DNA of 31,759 nucleotides, taken from contig CAYMTT010000010.1 in assembly GCA_964393465.1 (NCBI GenBank), forward strand, positions 1-31,759. The letters run 5' to 3'. Source of the stretch: CAYMTT01 sp964393465 (GTDB lineage Bacteria; Patescibacteriota; Minisyncoccia; Minisyncoccales; MHMH01). Under the pieces are notes generated by a model. It ran no database searches. It was not told where the DNA came from and saw only the letters and a program-made list of their open reading frames with translations. Shown here in pieces: positions 1 through 6,916 of the stretch (the first letter of the stretch is position 1; each line of letters starts with the position of its first letter). A program made the position numbers and the translations under genes.

Positions 1-2
1 AA

Positions 3-347
3 ATGTCTGTTATGGATCTGGCCGAACTGGTCAAAATCCTGGAAGAGAAATTCGGCGTTTCGGCCCAGGCTCCGGTTGCGGCAGCTCCGGCCGCCGGCCA
101 AGCAGGAGAAGCTCCGGCCGAGGAAAAAACTTCTTTCAATATTGAGTTGAAAGGAGTGGGAGAAAAAAAGATAGACGTCATCAAAGTGGTGAGAGACGTT
201 ACCGAAAAAGGCTTAAAAGAAGCCAAAGACATGGTGGACGCCGCAGCTTCCGAGCCCCAGATGGTCAAAGAAAACGCCAAAAAAGAAGAAGCGGAAGAAA
301 TCAAGAAAAAGTTCGAAGCCGCCGGTGCCCAAGTGGAACTGAAGTAA
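3..347 (+). CDS. rplL: 50S ribosomal protein L7/L12, 5'-truncated by the window edge
   Basis: L7/L12 is the flexible stalk protein of the large ribosomal subunit; its C-terminal domain recruits GTPase translation factors. The visible part starts within the N-terminal dimerisation helix (MDLAELVKILEEKFGVSA), continues through an Ala/Pro/Gly-rich hinge and ends with the conserved C-terminal domain (VIKVVRDVTEKGLKEAKDMV). The first ATG in the window aligns with an internal residue of normal L7/L12, so roughly 20 N-terminal residues probably lie upstream and this ATG is not the true start. The TAA is immediately followed by the stop codon of the convergent gene on the other strand, with no spacer and no visible hairpin terminator. 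Confidence 0.93.
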   Translation: MSVMDLAELVKILEEKFGVSAQAPVAAAPAAGQAGEAPAEEKTSFNIELKGVGEKKIDVIKVVRDVTEKGLKEAKDMVDAAASEPQMVKENAKKEEAEEIKKKFEAAGAQVELK

Positions 348-1337
348 TCACCGGATATCGGCCAGCCTGGATTCTATCTCCCTTTGCAGTTCGAGTGCCT
401 CTTTTTGAAAGGGGCACTTTTTTTCGGCTATCGGTTTTACTCCCCGCAGAGCTTCAGAAAGCAAAGATTCCGCTTTTTCCTTATTCTTGATGATGAGAAA
501 GTTTTCTGCCATTTCCATTTTAGAGCGGCTTTGCTCGATCTGTTCTTTAAAAAGAGCGGCGTTGATTTCAGATTCGGTTCTTTCTTCTTTGAAAAGCAAA
601 TGGGCCGAAACCAGAATCAAAAAGAGAAAAGGAAGCAAGAAAAGCTTTTTTTTCAGATTCGGGAAAAAGTTCGAAATTTTCTTTTGATCGGCTATCAAAA
701 GCAGGCAGATGCCGGACAGCTCGGAAAAATTTTTCCGGTTGGTTTTCAGAAATCTCTTTATTTCTTTTTCTTCGCAAATGCTTCCCAAATCCCGCAGAAA
801 GCTGCCGTCTTTCGAAACCAAGGGGAAAACGCCTTTGGAAAGAATAAGAATCCTGTCCTGGGGATAGAGTTTTCCGGAGGCCACGTTTCCGAAAACCTTA
901 GTGGGGTCCAAATCCAAATCCTGCATTTCCAAGTTCTGGCTGATATCCACTATTTCCTCGCCGCGGATAAGCAGTATTTTCATTTCACCGACTTTAGTGA
1001 AATTTAAAACGGAATCTTTAAAGGCCAAAACGGCAAAATTCAGATTTCCCATCCAGACGACGTTTTCTTTTTTCACCTGGTTGTTCAGAAAATCGTTGGC
1101 TTTTCTGAGAGCTTCCCTTAAAGAGGCCTCTCCGGTTCTCTGGGAAGCACCGGCATAGAATCCGTCTTTTATAACCGAGGCCAAGGAATCCAAAAAATCT
1201 CCGCTTTTCAGGGGAAGCTTCGCCATTTCTCCTGCCATGTACAAACTGCCCTCTGGGCCTTCGGGCTCATAAATGTAGCTTTCTGAAACGGCGTCTTTTT
1301 TGTTTTTGGGATTGAAATGAAGTTCGAAAACTCTCAT
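348..1337 (-). CDS. Degenerate PP2C-like membrane protein with C-terminal coiled coil
   Basis: The 329-aa protein has an N-terminal region of about 215 residues whose spacing resembles a PPM/PP2C phosphatase fold: a strand pair around 95-130 (FAVLAFKDSVLNFTKVGEMK, where true enzymes have the VGDSR segment) and around 158-175 (LYPQDRILILSKGVFPLVS, where they have LLLCSDGL). The metal-binding Asp residues of active PP2C enzymes are not visible, so it is probably catalytically dead. One transmembrane helix follows at about 231-249, then a Glu/Lys-rich coiled coil to the end. Its start overlaps the end of efp by 4 bases, so it is probably the last gene of the fmt-efp unit. The PP2C relationship is a pattern judgement; a plain hypothetical protein is the alternative. 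Confidence 0.7.
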   Translation of the reverse strand: MRVFELHFNPKNKKDAVSESYIYEPEGPEGSLYMAGEMAKLPLKSGDFLDSLASVIKDGFYAGASQRTGEASLREALRKANDFLNNQVKKENVVWMGNLNFAVLAFKDSVLNFTKVGEMKILLIRGEEIVDISQNLEMQDLDLDPTKVFGNVASGKLYPQDRILILSKGVFPLVSKDGSFLRDLGSICEEKEIKRFLKTNRKNFSELSGICLLLIADQKKISNFFPNLKKKLFLLPFLFLILVSAHLLFKEERTESEINAALFKEQIEQSRSKMEMAENFLIIKNKEKAESLLSEALRGVKPIAEKKCPFQKEALELQREIESRLADIR

Positions 1338-1906
1338 GGCTCCATTTTGGTTCTTTTGACGTATTCTCCGGATTGGGTATTCACTTCCACCCAGTCTCCT
1401 TCTTTTATGAAAAGGGGAACGTTTATTTTCGCTCCCGTTTCCAGGACAACGGCCTTGTTGCCCCCTTGGGCCCGGTCTCCCTTGATGCCGGGAGGGGATT
1501 CTGCCACCTTCAACTCTATTTTAACGGGCAAAGCTATGTTTATGATTTTATCTTCGAAAACCACGGCTTCCACTTCCTGGCCTTGTTTTAAAAACCTGGT
1601 CTGGAATCCTATCTGCTCTTCCGATAAATCGAATCTTTCAGAAGGATTGTCTTTTTTGGAAAAAAAATATTTTCCGCGATGGAAGTAGATGAATTTGGCC
1701 TTGAATTTATAAATTTCGGCCTCCTGAAAAACTTCTCCCTGCCGAAAATTTCTTTCAAAAACCTCCCCTGTAATAAGGTTTTTGACTTTGGTCTGGACAA
1801 CCACTCTCCTCTGGGCTTTTTTCATGTAATTGAGCTCCAGAATTTCGTAGGGATCGCCGTCTAAAATTATCCTTTCTCCTTTTTTCAAATCGGTATGTTC
1901 GAGCAT
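1334..1906 (-). CDS. efp: Translation elongation factor P
   Basis: EF-P binds between the ribosomal P and E sites and relieves stalling at polyproline stretches. The 190-aa length and three-domain order fit: KOW-like N-domain (DLKKGERIILDGDPYEI), OB domain II, and domain III with the EF-P signature around PPGIKGDRAQGG and the terminal SGEYVKR. The odd part is the tip loop of domain I. Where E. coli has KPGKGQ with the modified Lys34, this protein has KKAQRR (residues 29-34), so Gln32 sits at the modification position when the flanks are aligned without gaps. I recall similar loops in other CPR EF-Ps. It lies 4 nt downstream of fmt and overlaps the next gene by 4 nt; no SD is visible. Confidence 0.93.
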   Translation of the reverse strand: MLEHTDLKKGERIILDGDPYEILELNYMKKAQRRVVVQTKVKNLITGEVFERNFRQGEVFQEAEIYKFKAKFIYFHRGKYFFSKKDNPSERFDLSEEQIGFQTRFLKQGQEVEAVVFEDKIINIALPVKIELKVAESPPGIKGDRAQGGNKAVVLETGAKINVPLFIKEGDWVEVNTQSGEYVKRTKMEP

Positions 1907-1910
1907 AAAG

Positions 1911-2828
1911 CTATTTTAAAACAGTTCCGATAAAATTTGAATAACCTCTCAAAAAATCTTCGGCGTCTGCGGGCTTTTTTCCTTCCAACTGAAGTCTATG
2001 GAGAGCCAATAGGCCTTTTTTGGTTTGGACGCAAAGATATTGCCCCGAAAGCAAAACCTTGCCGGGGACAGCTTTGGTCTGTTCGTTTTCAGCTCCGGCT
2101 CCCAGTATCTTCAGCCTTTTTTCTCCCCAAAAAGTGAAACTGCCCGGCCAGGGATAAAAGGCCCTGATTTCTCTTTCTATCCGGGAAGCTTCTTTTTTCC
2201 AATCGATCCTTCCGTCTTCTTTTTTAATGATCTTGGTATAGCTGGCATCTTTCTCTTTCTGTGGATAAAGCTTTATTTGACCTTTGACCCAAGCGGGGAT
2301 TGTTTGAACCAGAATTTCAGCTCCCAGAAAAGCCAGCCTTTCCAAAAGATCTTGGGCGTTTTCATTGGGGCCTATGGCGGTTTTTTTCCGAACCAATATC
2401 GGGCCGTGGTCTATTTTGCCGTCCATCAGAATAATCGTGGCCCCGGTCTCCTTGTCTCCGTTTAAAATGGCCTGCCTGACGGGCGAAGGCCCCCGATATT
2501 TCGGCAGCAGGGAAGGATGGACGTTAAGGCAGCCGAATCGCGGCCCTTCCAGAATTTCTTCTGGCAGGATCCTTCCGTAGCCTGCCGTAATTATCAAGCC
2601 GGGATTATATCCTGCAGTTCTGGCTTTGAAATTTTTCAAATCTTCGAATTGAAGGACCGGAATCTTAAAGCTCCGGGCTGAAGCTTTCACCGGAGAAAAG
2701 TAAACCAGCCCTCTGTCGCCAGTCTTGTCGGGAGAAGTCAAAACGAAAGAAGGCTTGAAGCCTTTTTGGCAAAGATATTCGAGAACCACCGCTCCCAGCC
2801 TCGATGTTCCTATGAATCCTATTTCCAT
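1911..2828 (-). CDS. fmt: Methionyl-tRNA formyltransferase
   Basis: Fmt formylates initiator Met-tRNA using 10-formyl-tetrahydrofolate. The N-terminal formyltransferase fold carries the catalytic Asn-His-Asp set: LNVHPSLLPKYRG gives Asn and His, and the Asp lies in MDGKIDHGP about 35 residues later. The C-terminal domain begins near YTKIIKKEDGRIDW, typical of Fmt. I chose the start at MEIGFIGTSRLG, two bases after the stop of the preceding gene and matching the usual N-terminus of the fold; an ATG seven codons upstream (2849) would overlap that gene by 19 nt and add a non-conserved MENNKIA. From the chosen start it is 305 aa, normal for the family. It is apparently followed by efp in one transcription unit. 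Confidence 0.92.
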   Translation of the reverse strand: MEIGFIGTSRLGAVVLEYLCQKGFKPSFVLTSPDKTGDRGLVYFSPVKASARSFKIPVLQFEDLKNFKARTAGYNPGLIITAGYGRILPEEILEGPRFGCLNVHPSLLPKYRGPSPVRQAILNGDKETGATIILMDGKIDHGPILVRKKTAIGPNENAQDLLERLAFLGAEILVQTIPAWVKGQIKLYPQKEKDASYTKIIKKEDGRIDWKKEASRIEREIRAFYPWPGSFTFWGEKRLKILGAGAENEQTKAVPGKVLLSGQYLCVQTKKGLLALHRLQLEGKKPADAEDFLRGYSNFIGTVLK

Positions 2829-2830
2829 GG

Positions 2831-3259
2831 CTATTTTGTTATTTTCCATTCTATTTCCGATTCCCGGTCGGCAAATTCAAGCCATTCTCCCTCCTGGTCG
2901 ATAACATACCATTTCCTTTTAATCTCTGACCAGACCATGGGATTTCCCTTGTAATAGGGCTTTTTGACTATTTCTTTGGGCTTGAGCCTTCCCAACTCAA
3001 GCCATTTCTTGAAAACAGTTTCTATGGAATAATCCAAGTCCCGGGAATTGGCCCATTCCGCTATCTTGTTTATAGCTTCTTTGGCCTTTTGAACGGAACC
3101 TGCCAGCTCAAGGAGCTGTTTTGCCGGCCTGGTAAACCTGGAATAGATTATCTTCCTTTTTTTGGCGTCTTCCTTTATCTGTTCCAGGGTAAGGCCTTTG
3201 CTGTAAAAATAGTGGTTGACTATTTCCTGAATGTCGGTTTCGGGATATTTTTTCTTCAT
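2831..3259 (-). CDS. Conserved-looking hypothetical protein
   Basis: The protein is 142 aa, soluble, rich in Lys, Glu and aromatic residues, with no signal peptide or membrane segment. The N-terminal half is helical (TDIQEIVNHYFYSKGLTLEQ), and the C-terminal half has a Trp-rich, strand-like stretch (GNPMVWSEIKRKWYVIDQEG). I do not recognise a domain. Its start sits 8 nt from a TATAAT box and lacks an SD, so the mRNA is probably almost leaderless. Fmt begins two bases after its stop, suggesting this is the first gene of the fmt-efp unit. Confidence 0.8.
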   Translation of the reverse strand: MKKKYPETDIQEIVNHYFYSKGLTLEQIKEDAKKRKIIYSRFTRPAKQLLELAGSVQKAKEAINKIAEWANSRDLDYSIETVFKKWLELGRLKPKEIVKKPYYKGNPMVWSEIKRKWYVIDQEGEWLEFADRESEIEWKITK

Positions 3260-3267
3260 GTTTTTTC

Positions 3268-3273
3268 ATTATA
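3268..3273 (-). promoter_or_regulatory. -10 box for the 3259-2831 gene and fmt-efp unit
   Basis: A perfect TATAAT on the minus strand ends 8 nt before the start codon. No good -35 is present at 16-18 nt; that position falls in the T-rich tail of the preceding terminator. Confidence 0.5.
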
Positions 3274-3280
3274 TGCCAAA

Positions 3281-3316
3281 AAAAACAAACAGAAAACCCC
3301 GGGTTTCAAGCCGGGG
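3281..3316 (-). terminator. Rho-independent terminator after the Glu/Leu dehydrogenase gene
   Basis: On the minus strand a 6-bp GC stem (CCCCGG/CCGGGG, 3297-3302 with 3311-3316) with an 8-nt loop is followed by a T-rich tract ending in eight T. It starts 10 nt after the stop of the dehydrogenase gene. Confidence 0.8.
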
Positions 3317-3325
3317 CTTTAAAAA

Positions 3326-4549
3326 TTAATTCCTGCGCTTGTCTTGAAGAAAAGCCTTGGGAATTCTGTCTGCTATCCTGTGGGGGGAAGTCTTGAGGGC
3401 CGAAGAAAACCTGAGGATAAAAGAAATGTTTTCCGGTATCACTCTTATACTGTTTAAAGCCCTGTTTTCGTCATACCCTCCTTTTTTGAGTTCATCGCTA
3501 ATATTGATAAGCCCTCCCGCGTTTATAACGAAATCAGGAAGATACCATATTCCTTTCTTGAAAAGCATATCTCCCCAGTAGTCGCGGGAATCTTGGATGT
3601 CTTTATCTCCCAATTGATTGTTGGCAGCCCCGCCGATAATCAGGCCTTTTTTGTCCTTTAAAAAAGGATAGGTGGCCTGATTCAACCATTTGCCGGTGGC
3701 ATTAAGCGAAAGAATGTCGTATTCTCCCTTAAATATTCCGTAAGGATTGTTTTTTCCTTCGGGAACGATTTTTATGCCGAGCTTGCGAGCCATGCCTTCG
3801 GCTTTTTCTTTTTCGCACTCCCACCAATAGGAACCCGTGACTTTGGCTCCGTTTCCGGCCAGAAATTCGGCCAGGTTGGAACCGACGTTGCCGGTCACTC
3901 CCTGAATGGCAACATTTAATCCTTTGAAAGAATCTTTGCCCAAAATAATTTTCAAGGCCGCTTTCAAGCCGAGATAGACCCCGAAAGCGGTTTTAGTGCC
4001 GGGATTTCCGCTTTTTTCCGGAGATCCGGTCACATACTTTGTCTTTCTGGCTATTATTGCGCAGTCTTCGGGATTGATATTCATATCTTCGCCGGTAATC
4101 AAACAGGCGATTTGTTCCAGGAACTCTCCGTAAGCTTCCAGCAAAGCTTCGGTTTTATCCTTGCGAGGATCTCCCAAAATCACCACTTTGGCTCCGGAAC
4201 TTCCCGTGGAAGCCCAAAAGCCCTTGCAAGACATGCCTTCTGCCAGATCCAAAGCGTCCATGACCGCCTCTGTTTCGGTCTTGTAGTCGTCTCTCATTCT
4301 GGTTCCTCCGAGAGGGAATCCCAGACGGGAATCGTGAACGGCCGCAACGGCCTTCAAGTTGACTTTCCGGTTCAAATGGAAAATGACTTTTTCGTGGCCC
4401 CCGCCGCGGGAAGCCATTGCTTTTTTGACAAAACAGGAGTTTTCGGGAATATCCACGTCGGGATCGAGATGAAAAACCCTGTTTTTCAAATCGTAGGAAA
4501 AAACCAAAGTTCTTATCTTTTGGCAGGCCATGAAGTCAAAAATATTCAT
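3326..4549 (-). CDS. Glu/Leu/Phe/Val dehydrogenase family protein, closest to leucine dehydrogenase
   Basis: These enzymes interconvert amino acids and 2-oxoacids with NAD(P) and ammonia. The 407-aa protein begins MNIFDFM like Bacillus leucine dehydrogenase and keeps the substrate domain: LGFPLGGTRM, EGMSCK with the first active-site Lys, SSGAKVVILGDPRKDK with the second, and the Asp in TGEDMNINPED. The C-terminal end is also conserved (PDFVINAGGLIN). Two departures stand out. About 20 extra residues lie near the N-terminus (DPDVDIPENSCFVKKAMASR). The dinucleotide loop reads QGVTGNVGSN instead of the usual QGxGNVG, and no Asp follows the second strand (VTGSYWWECE), where NAD-dependent members normally have one. 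Cofactor choice or activity may be altered. A GGGGGTG SD-like site and a good promoter precede it. Confidence 0.85.
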   Translation of the reverse strand: MNIFDFMACQKIRTLVFSYDLKNRVFHLDPDVDIPENSCFVKKAMASRGGGHEKVIFHLNRKVNLKAVAAVHDSRLGFPLGGTRMRDDYKTETEAVMDALDLAEGMSCKGFWASTGSSGAKVVILGDPRKDKTEALLEAYGEFLEQIACLITGEDMNINPEDCAIIARKTKYVTGSPEKSGNPGTKTAFGVYLGLKAALKIILGKDSFKGLNVAIQGVTGNVGSNLAEFLAGNGAKVTGSYWWECEKEKAEGMARKLGIKIVPEGKNNPYGIFKGEYDILSLNATGKWLNQATYPFLKDKKGLIIGGAANNQLGDKDIQDSRDYWGDMLFKKGIWYLPDFVINAGGLINISDELKKGGYDENRALNSIRVIPENISFILRFSSALKTSPHRIADRIPKAFLQDKRRN

Positions 4550-4594
4550 TCAAACACCCCCTTTTGCATATTTTAAAGTGCGCGCCTTTGAACA

Positions 4595-4622
4595 ATTATA
4601 ATCCAAATTTTGAAAAAATCAA
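4595..4622 (-). promoter_or_regulatory. Promoter for the Glu/Leu dehydrogenase gene
   Basis: On the minus strand TTGATT (4617-4622), a 16-nt spacer and TATAAT (4595-4600) lie 45 nt upstream of the ATG at 4549. Its -35 is 6 bp from the -35 of the divergent promoter, so the two polymerases probably compete. Confidence 0.65.
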
Positions 4623-4628
4623 CATCTC

Positions 4629-4656
4629 TTGACAATTTGATGGATAATGTTAAAAT
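4629..4656 (+). promoter_or_regulatory. Promoter for the Cys-rich hypothetical gene
   Basis: TTGACA (4629-4634), a 16-nt spacer and TAAAAT (4651-4656) preceded by TGT form an extended -10. An AAGGAGGTT SD (4665-4673) follows, 4 nt before the ATG at 4678. Confidence 0.75.
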
Positions 4657-4677
4657 ATTTTATCAAGGAGGTTAACA

Positions 4678-5271
4678 ATGATAATAAGGCAAGAATCGAT
4701 AACAGAAACAAGCAGAATACTGTTTTACCTTTGCACCAACTGGAATAATTGCCTGCATTTGCCGGAATTCTTCGTGCCCATGTCGAAATGGAAAAGACAG
4801 TGCCAAGACTGCCCCGTCTACCGAGAGGGAGATTCCGCCTGCCGGCAATTCCTGGAATTCAGGAAAAGCCTGGAATGGGATTGCCCCTTCCTGTTCTCAT
4901 ATATCATGCGAATAGGGATGATCCTGCCGAAAGAAGCTGTCAGGAAATATGCGATTCTCTTTTTCTACGGCATCTATCCTTTTTTTGAGAACGAAAACAG
5001 AAGCCTTCCCAACGTCACCAGAAAATTCCTGACAGAGCAACGTTTCGGCAAGAAGAACGATCCCGAAGAGATACGAAAGAAAATAGGGGAGAACAGCTTG
5101 GAATGGCTGCAGAGAATCGATTATTTCCTCGAAATAGATGAAAAATGCGAAGAAGCCGATTCGGTTCTTCTTTGCATAATGGATCTCCTTTTCGAAAAGG
5201 AAAAAAAGGAATTTTCCGACGCCGTCTCCGGAGTCGAAAAATTTCTCAAGTCCTATCAAGCCGCGTCCTAA
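4678..5271 (+). CDS. Hypothetical Cys-rich soluble protein
   Basis: The 197-aa protein is not recognised. Its N-terminal 70 residues contain six Cys (19, 25, 42, 45, 55 and 69), including CQDCPVYREGDSAC, a CxxC-x9-C arrangement that could bind a metal or Fe-S cluster; the family is unknown to me. The remainder looks helical and charged, and I see no signal peptide or clear membrane helix. The start is well supported by AAGGAGGTT 4 nt upstream and a strong promoter. The gene is transcribed alone and ends in its own terminator, whose loop contains the stop codon. It is a single-gene unit between two enzymes on the other strand, so context gives little help with function. Confidence 0.82.
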   Translation: MIIRQESITETSRILFYLCTNWNNCLHLPEFFVPMSKWKRQCQDCPVYREGDSACRQFLEFRKSLEWDCPFLFSYIMRIGMILPKEAVRKYAILFFYGIYPFFENENRSLPNVTRKFLTEQRFGKKNDPEEIRKKIGENSLEWLQRIDYFLEIDEKCEEADSVLLCIMDLLFEKEKKEFSDAVSGVEKFLKSYQAAS

Positions 5272-5286
5272 AGCGCGGCTTTTTTT
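5259..5286 (+). terminator. Rho-independent terminator after the Cys-rich gene
   Basis: A 7-bp stem AGCCGCG/CGCGGCT (5259-5265 with 5274-5280) with an 8-nt loop is followed by seven T. The TAA stop of the gene is inside the loop. Confidence 0.88.
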
Positions 5287-6283
5287 AAATCACCAGATCG
5301 AGCTCGGCTCCGCATCGGGAGCATTTGCCGTTTCGGTCGAATCTCTGGATGAAATAGCCTGTTCTTCCCACGGCCAAGGCGCCGCACTCGGGGCATTGAG
5401 TATTCTGGGTTTTCGGGATATTGCCCCCGTAAACGTATTTGAGCCCCGCTTTTTTGCCCAGCCGGCAGGCTTTTTCAATAGTGGCCAGGGGAGTATCGGA
5501 ATGCCCTGAAAGCTTCCAGGAAATTTCTCCGGAAAAAGCGCTGACATGCCAGGGAGTCTCGGAGCCCAGCTCTTTTTTTATAAATCCGGCTATGCTTTTT
5601 AAATTCTTTTCCGAATCGTTGAGTTCCGGAATGACCAGCGTGGTAACTTCCAGCCAAATCCTTTTCTTTTTTATCCTTTTTAAATTCTCCAGAACCGGAT
5701 TCAGCCTTGCTGAACAATACTTGCGGTAGAAAGAATCTTTAAAACTTTTCAAGTCGATATTGGCAGCGTCGATATAATCGGAAACCTCGTCGAAAAGCTC
5801 TTTTGACCAAAACCCGTTGCTCACCCAGGCATTCTTCAAACCCTTCTTTTTGGCCAGCTTCATGGATTCCAAAGCGTATTCTGAAAATATGGCAGGTTCC
5901 GTGTAAGTGTAAGAGATGCTGGGAAGATTTTTTTCTTGGGCCAGCTCGACCGCTTTTTCCGGAGACAGACTTTCTCCGGGGATTTTTTCTTCAACCTGGG
6001 AAATCTGCCAATTTTGGCAGCTGGCGCATTTGAAATTGCATCCCGGAGAGGCAAGAGACAAAGTCGAACTTCCCGGCAAAAAATGGAAAAGCGGTTTTTT
6101 CTCTATGGGATCGATATTGCAGGCGGCAATCTTGCCGTAGTTCAAAGAATAGAGTTTGCCCCGGAGATTTTCCCTTACCCGGCAAATGCCTCTTTTGCCC
6201 TCTGATATGAAGCAGTAATGGGCGCAATTGAGGCAGCGGACTTTTTCCTTTTGAAGTTTTCGGTAAAGAATGCATTCTTTCAT
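5285..6283 (-). CDS. amrS: Radical SAM protein of the AmmeMemoRadiSam (AmrS) type
   Basis: The 332-aa protein matches the AmrS / pyruvate-formate-lyase-activase-like group. An N-terminal Cys set (C17, C20, C24, C34) precedes the radical SAM motif CNFKCASC (C82, C86, C89), which holds the SAM-binding [4Fe-4S] cluster. The TIM-barrel region has SYTYTEPAIFSEYA and the segment WVSNGFWSKELF. A C-terminal zinc-ribbon-like tail carries CPECG and CSRCG. The usual partners, AMMECR1 and Memo proteins, are not in this window, so the substrate cannot be inferred from context. The start codon is 6 nt from an extended -10 and has no SD. Annotation as a PFL-activating enzyme is a common alternative, but no pyruvate formate-lyase is nearby. 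Confidence 0.87.
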   Translation of the reverse strand: MKECILYRKLQKEKVRCLNCAHYCFISEGKRGICRVRENLRGKLYSLNYGKIAACNIDPIEKKPLFHFLPGSSTLSLASPGCNFKCASCQNWQISQVEEKIPGESLSPEKAVELAQEKNLPSISYTYTEPAIFSEYALESMKLAKKKGLKNAWVSNGFWSKELFDEVSDYIDAANIDLKSFKDSFYRKYCSARLNPVLENLKRIKKKRIWLEVTTLVIPELNDSEKNLKSIAGFIKKELGSETPWHVSAFSGEISWKLSGHSDTPLATIEKACRLGKKAGLKYVYGGNIPKTQNTQCPECGALAVGRTGYFIQRFDRNGKCSRCGAELDLVI

Positions 6284-6289
6284 TATTCC

Positions 6290-6298
6290 ATTTTAACA
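6290..6298 (-). promoter_or_regulatory. Extended -10 element for amrS
   Basis: On the minus strand TGTTAAAAT lies 6 nt from the amrS ATG. The same nine bases occur upstream of the 4678 gene and of murG. No good -35 is seen. Confidence 0.45.
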
Positions 6299-6312
6299 GA
6301 TTGAGGGCCGGC

Positions 6313-6340
6313 TTGGAATTTCGGCGAATTCTGCTATGAT
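6313..6340 (+). promoter_or_regulatory. Promoter for thpR-murC
   Basis: TTGGAA (6313-6318), 16 nt, TATGAT (6335-6340). The ATG of thpR starts 10 nt after the end of the -10 box, so the transcript would have only about 2-3 nt of leader. Confidence 0.55.
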
Positions 6341-6349
6341 TAAAAATGC

Positions 6350-6916
6350 ATGAGGCACAGAATTTTCATTGCCGTCAATCTGCCCGAAAATCTGAAAAGC
6401 GAACTGGCCCGATACCGATCCAAATGGCCGGACCTCCCGGCTAAATGGACCAAGCCGGAAAATATCCACATCACTCTGGAGTTTTTAGGGTATGTTCCCG
6501 AACAAGAGATTCCCGAAATCTGCAAAGCGGCGGAGGAAGCTGCCCGAAATCAGAAAGCCTTTTCTCTGAAAATCGTAAAGATATCTTACGGCCCGCCGAA
6601 AAAAATGCCCCCGAGAATGGTCTGGGCAATCGGCGAAAAATCAACAGAGCTTTCCTATTTAAAAGAAAGCCTGCAGAACAATCTGCAGGGATCCAGGATA
6701 GGCTATTCTCCAGAAAAAAGGAGCTTTTCTCCCCATATCACCCTGGCAAGAATAAGGACCTGGGAGTGGCGAAGGCTGGAAATCGAAGAAAGGCCCCCGG
6801 TGGAAGAAAACTTGGATCTGGAGTTCGACGTGGACTCTCTGGAGATTATGGAAAGCAAACTGAAAAAGGGAGGGGCAGAATACCAAGTTTTGGAATCATG
6901 CCGGCTGAAAAAATGA
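6350..6916 (+). CDS. thpR: RNA 2',3'-cyclic phosphodiesterase (2H family, LigT-like)
   Basis: ThpR opens 2',3'-cyclic phosphates on RNA ends and in vitro can join tRNA halves. The 188-aa protein has the two catalytic HxTx motifs that define the 2H family: HITL at 40-43 and HITL at 129-132, each in the usual context (NIHITLEFLG and SPHITLARIR). The N-terminus MRHRIFIAVNLPENLK is typical, supporting the start at 6350. There is no SD; the -10 box lies 9 nt away. Its TGA overlaps the ATG of murC, so the two genes are translationally coupled. Confidence 0.92.
   Translation: MRHRIFIAVNLPENLKSELARYRSKWPDLPAKWTKPENIHITLEFLGYVPEQEIPEICKAAEEAARNQKAFSLKIVKISYGPPKKMPPRMVWAIGEKSTELSYLKESLQNNLQGSRIGYSPEKRSFSPHITLARIRTWEWRRLEIEERPPVEENLDLEFDVDSLEIMESKLKKGGAEYQVLESCRLKK

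Noticed and set aside
384..1007. 207-residue plus-strand frame opposite the PP2C-like gene
   Set aside because: Phe-rich antisense shadow of a Lys-rich gene, with no start signals.
6445..6912. 156-residue N-terminal extension of murC
   Set aside because: It lies entirely inside thpR in another frame, and the MurC family starts at MKIHFIGIGGIG (6913).
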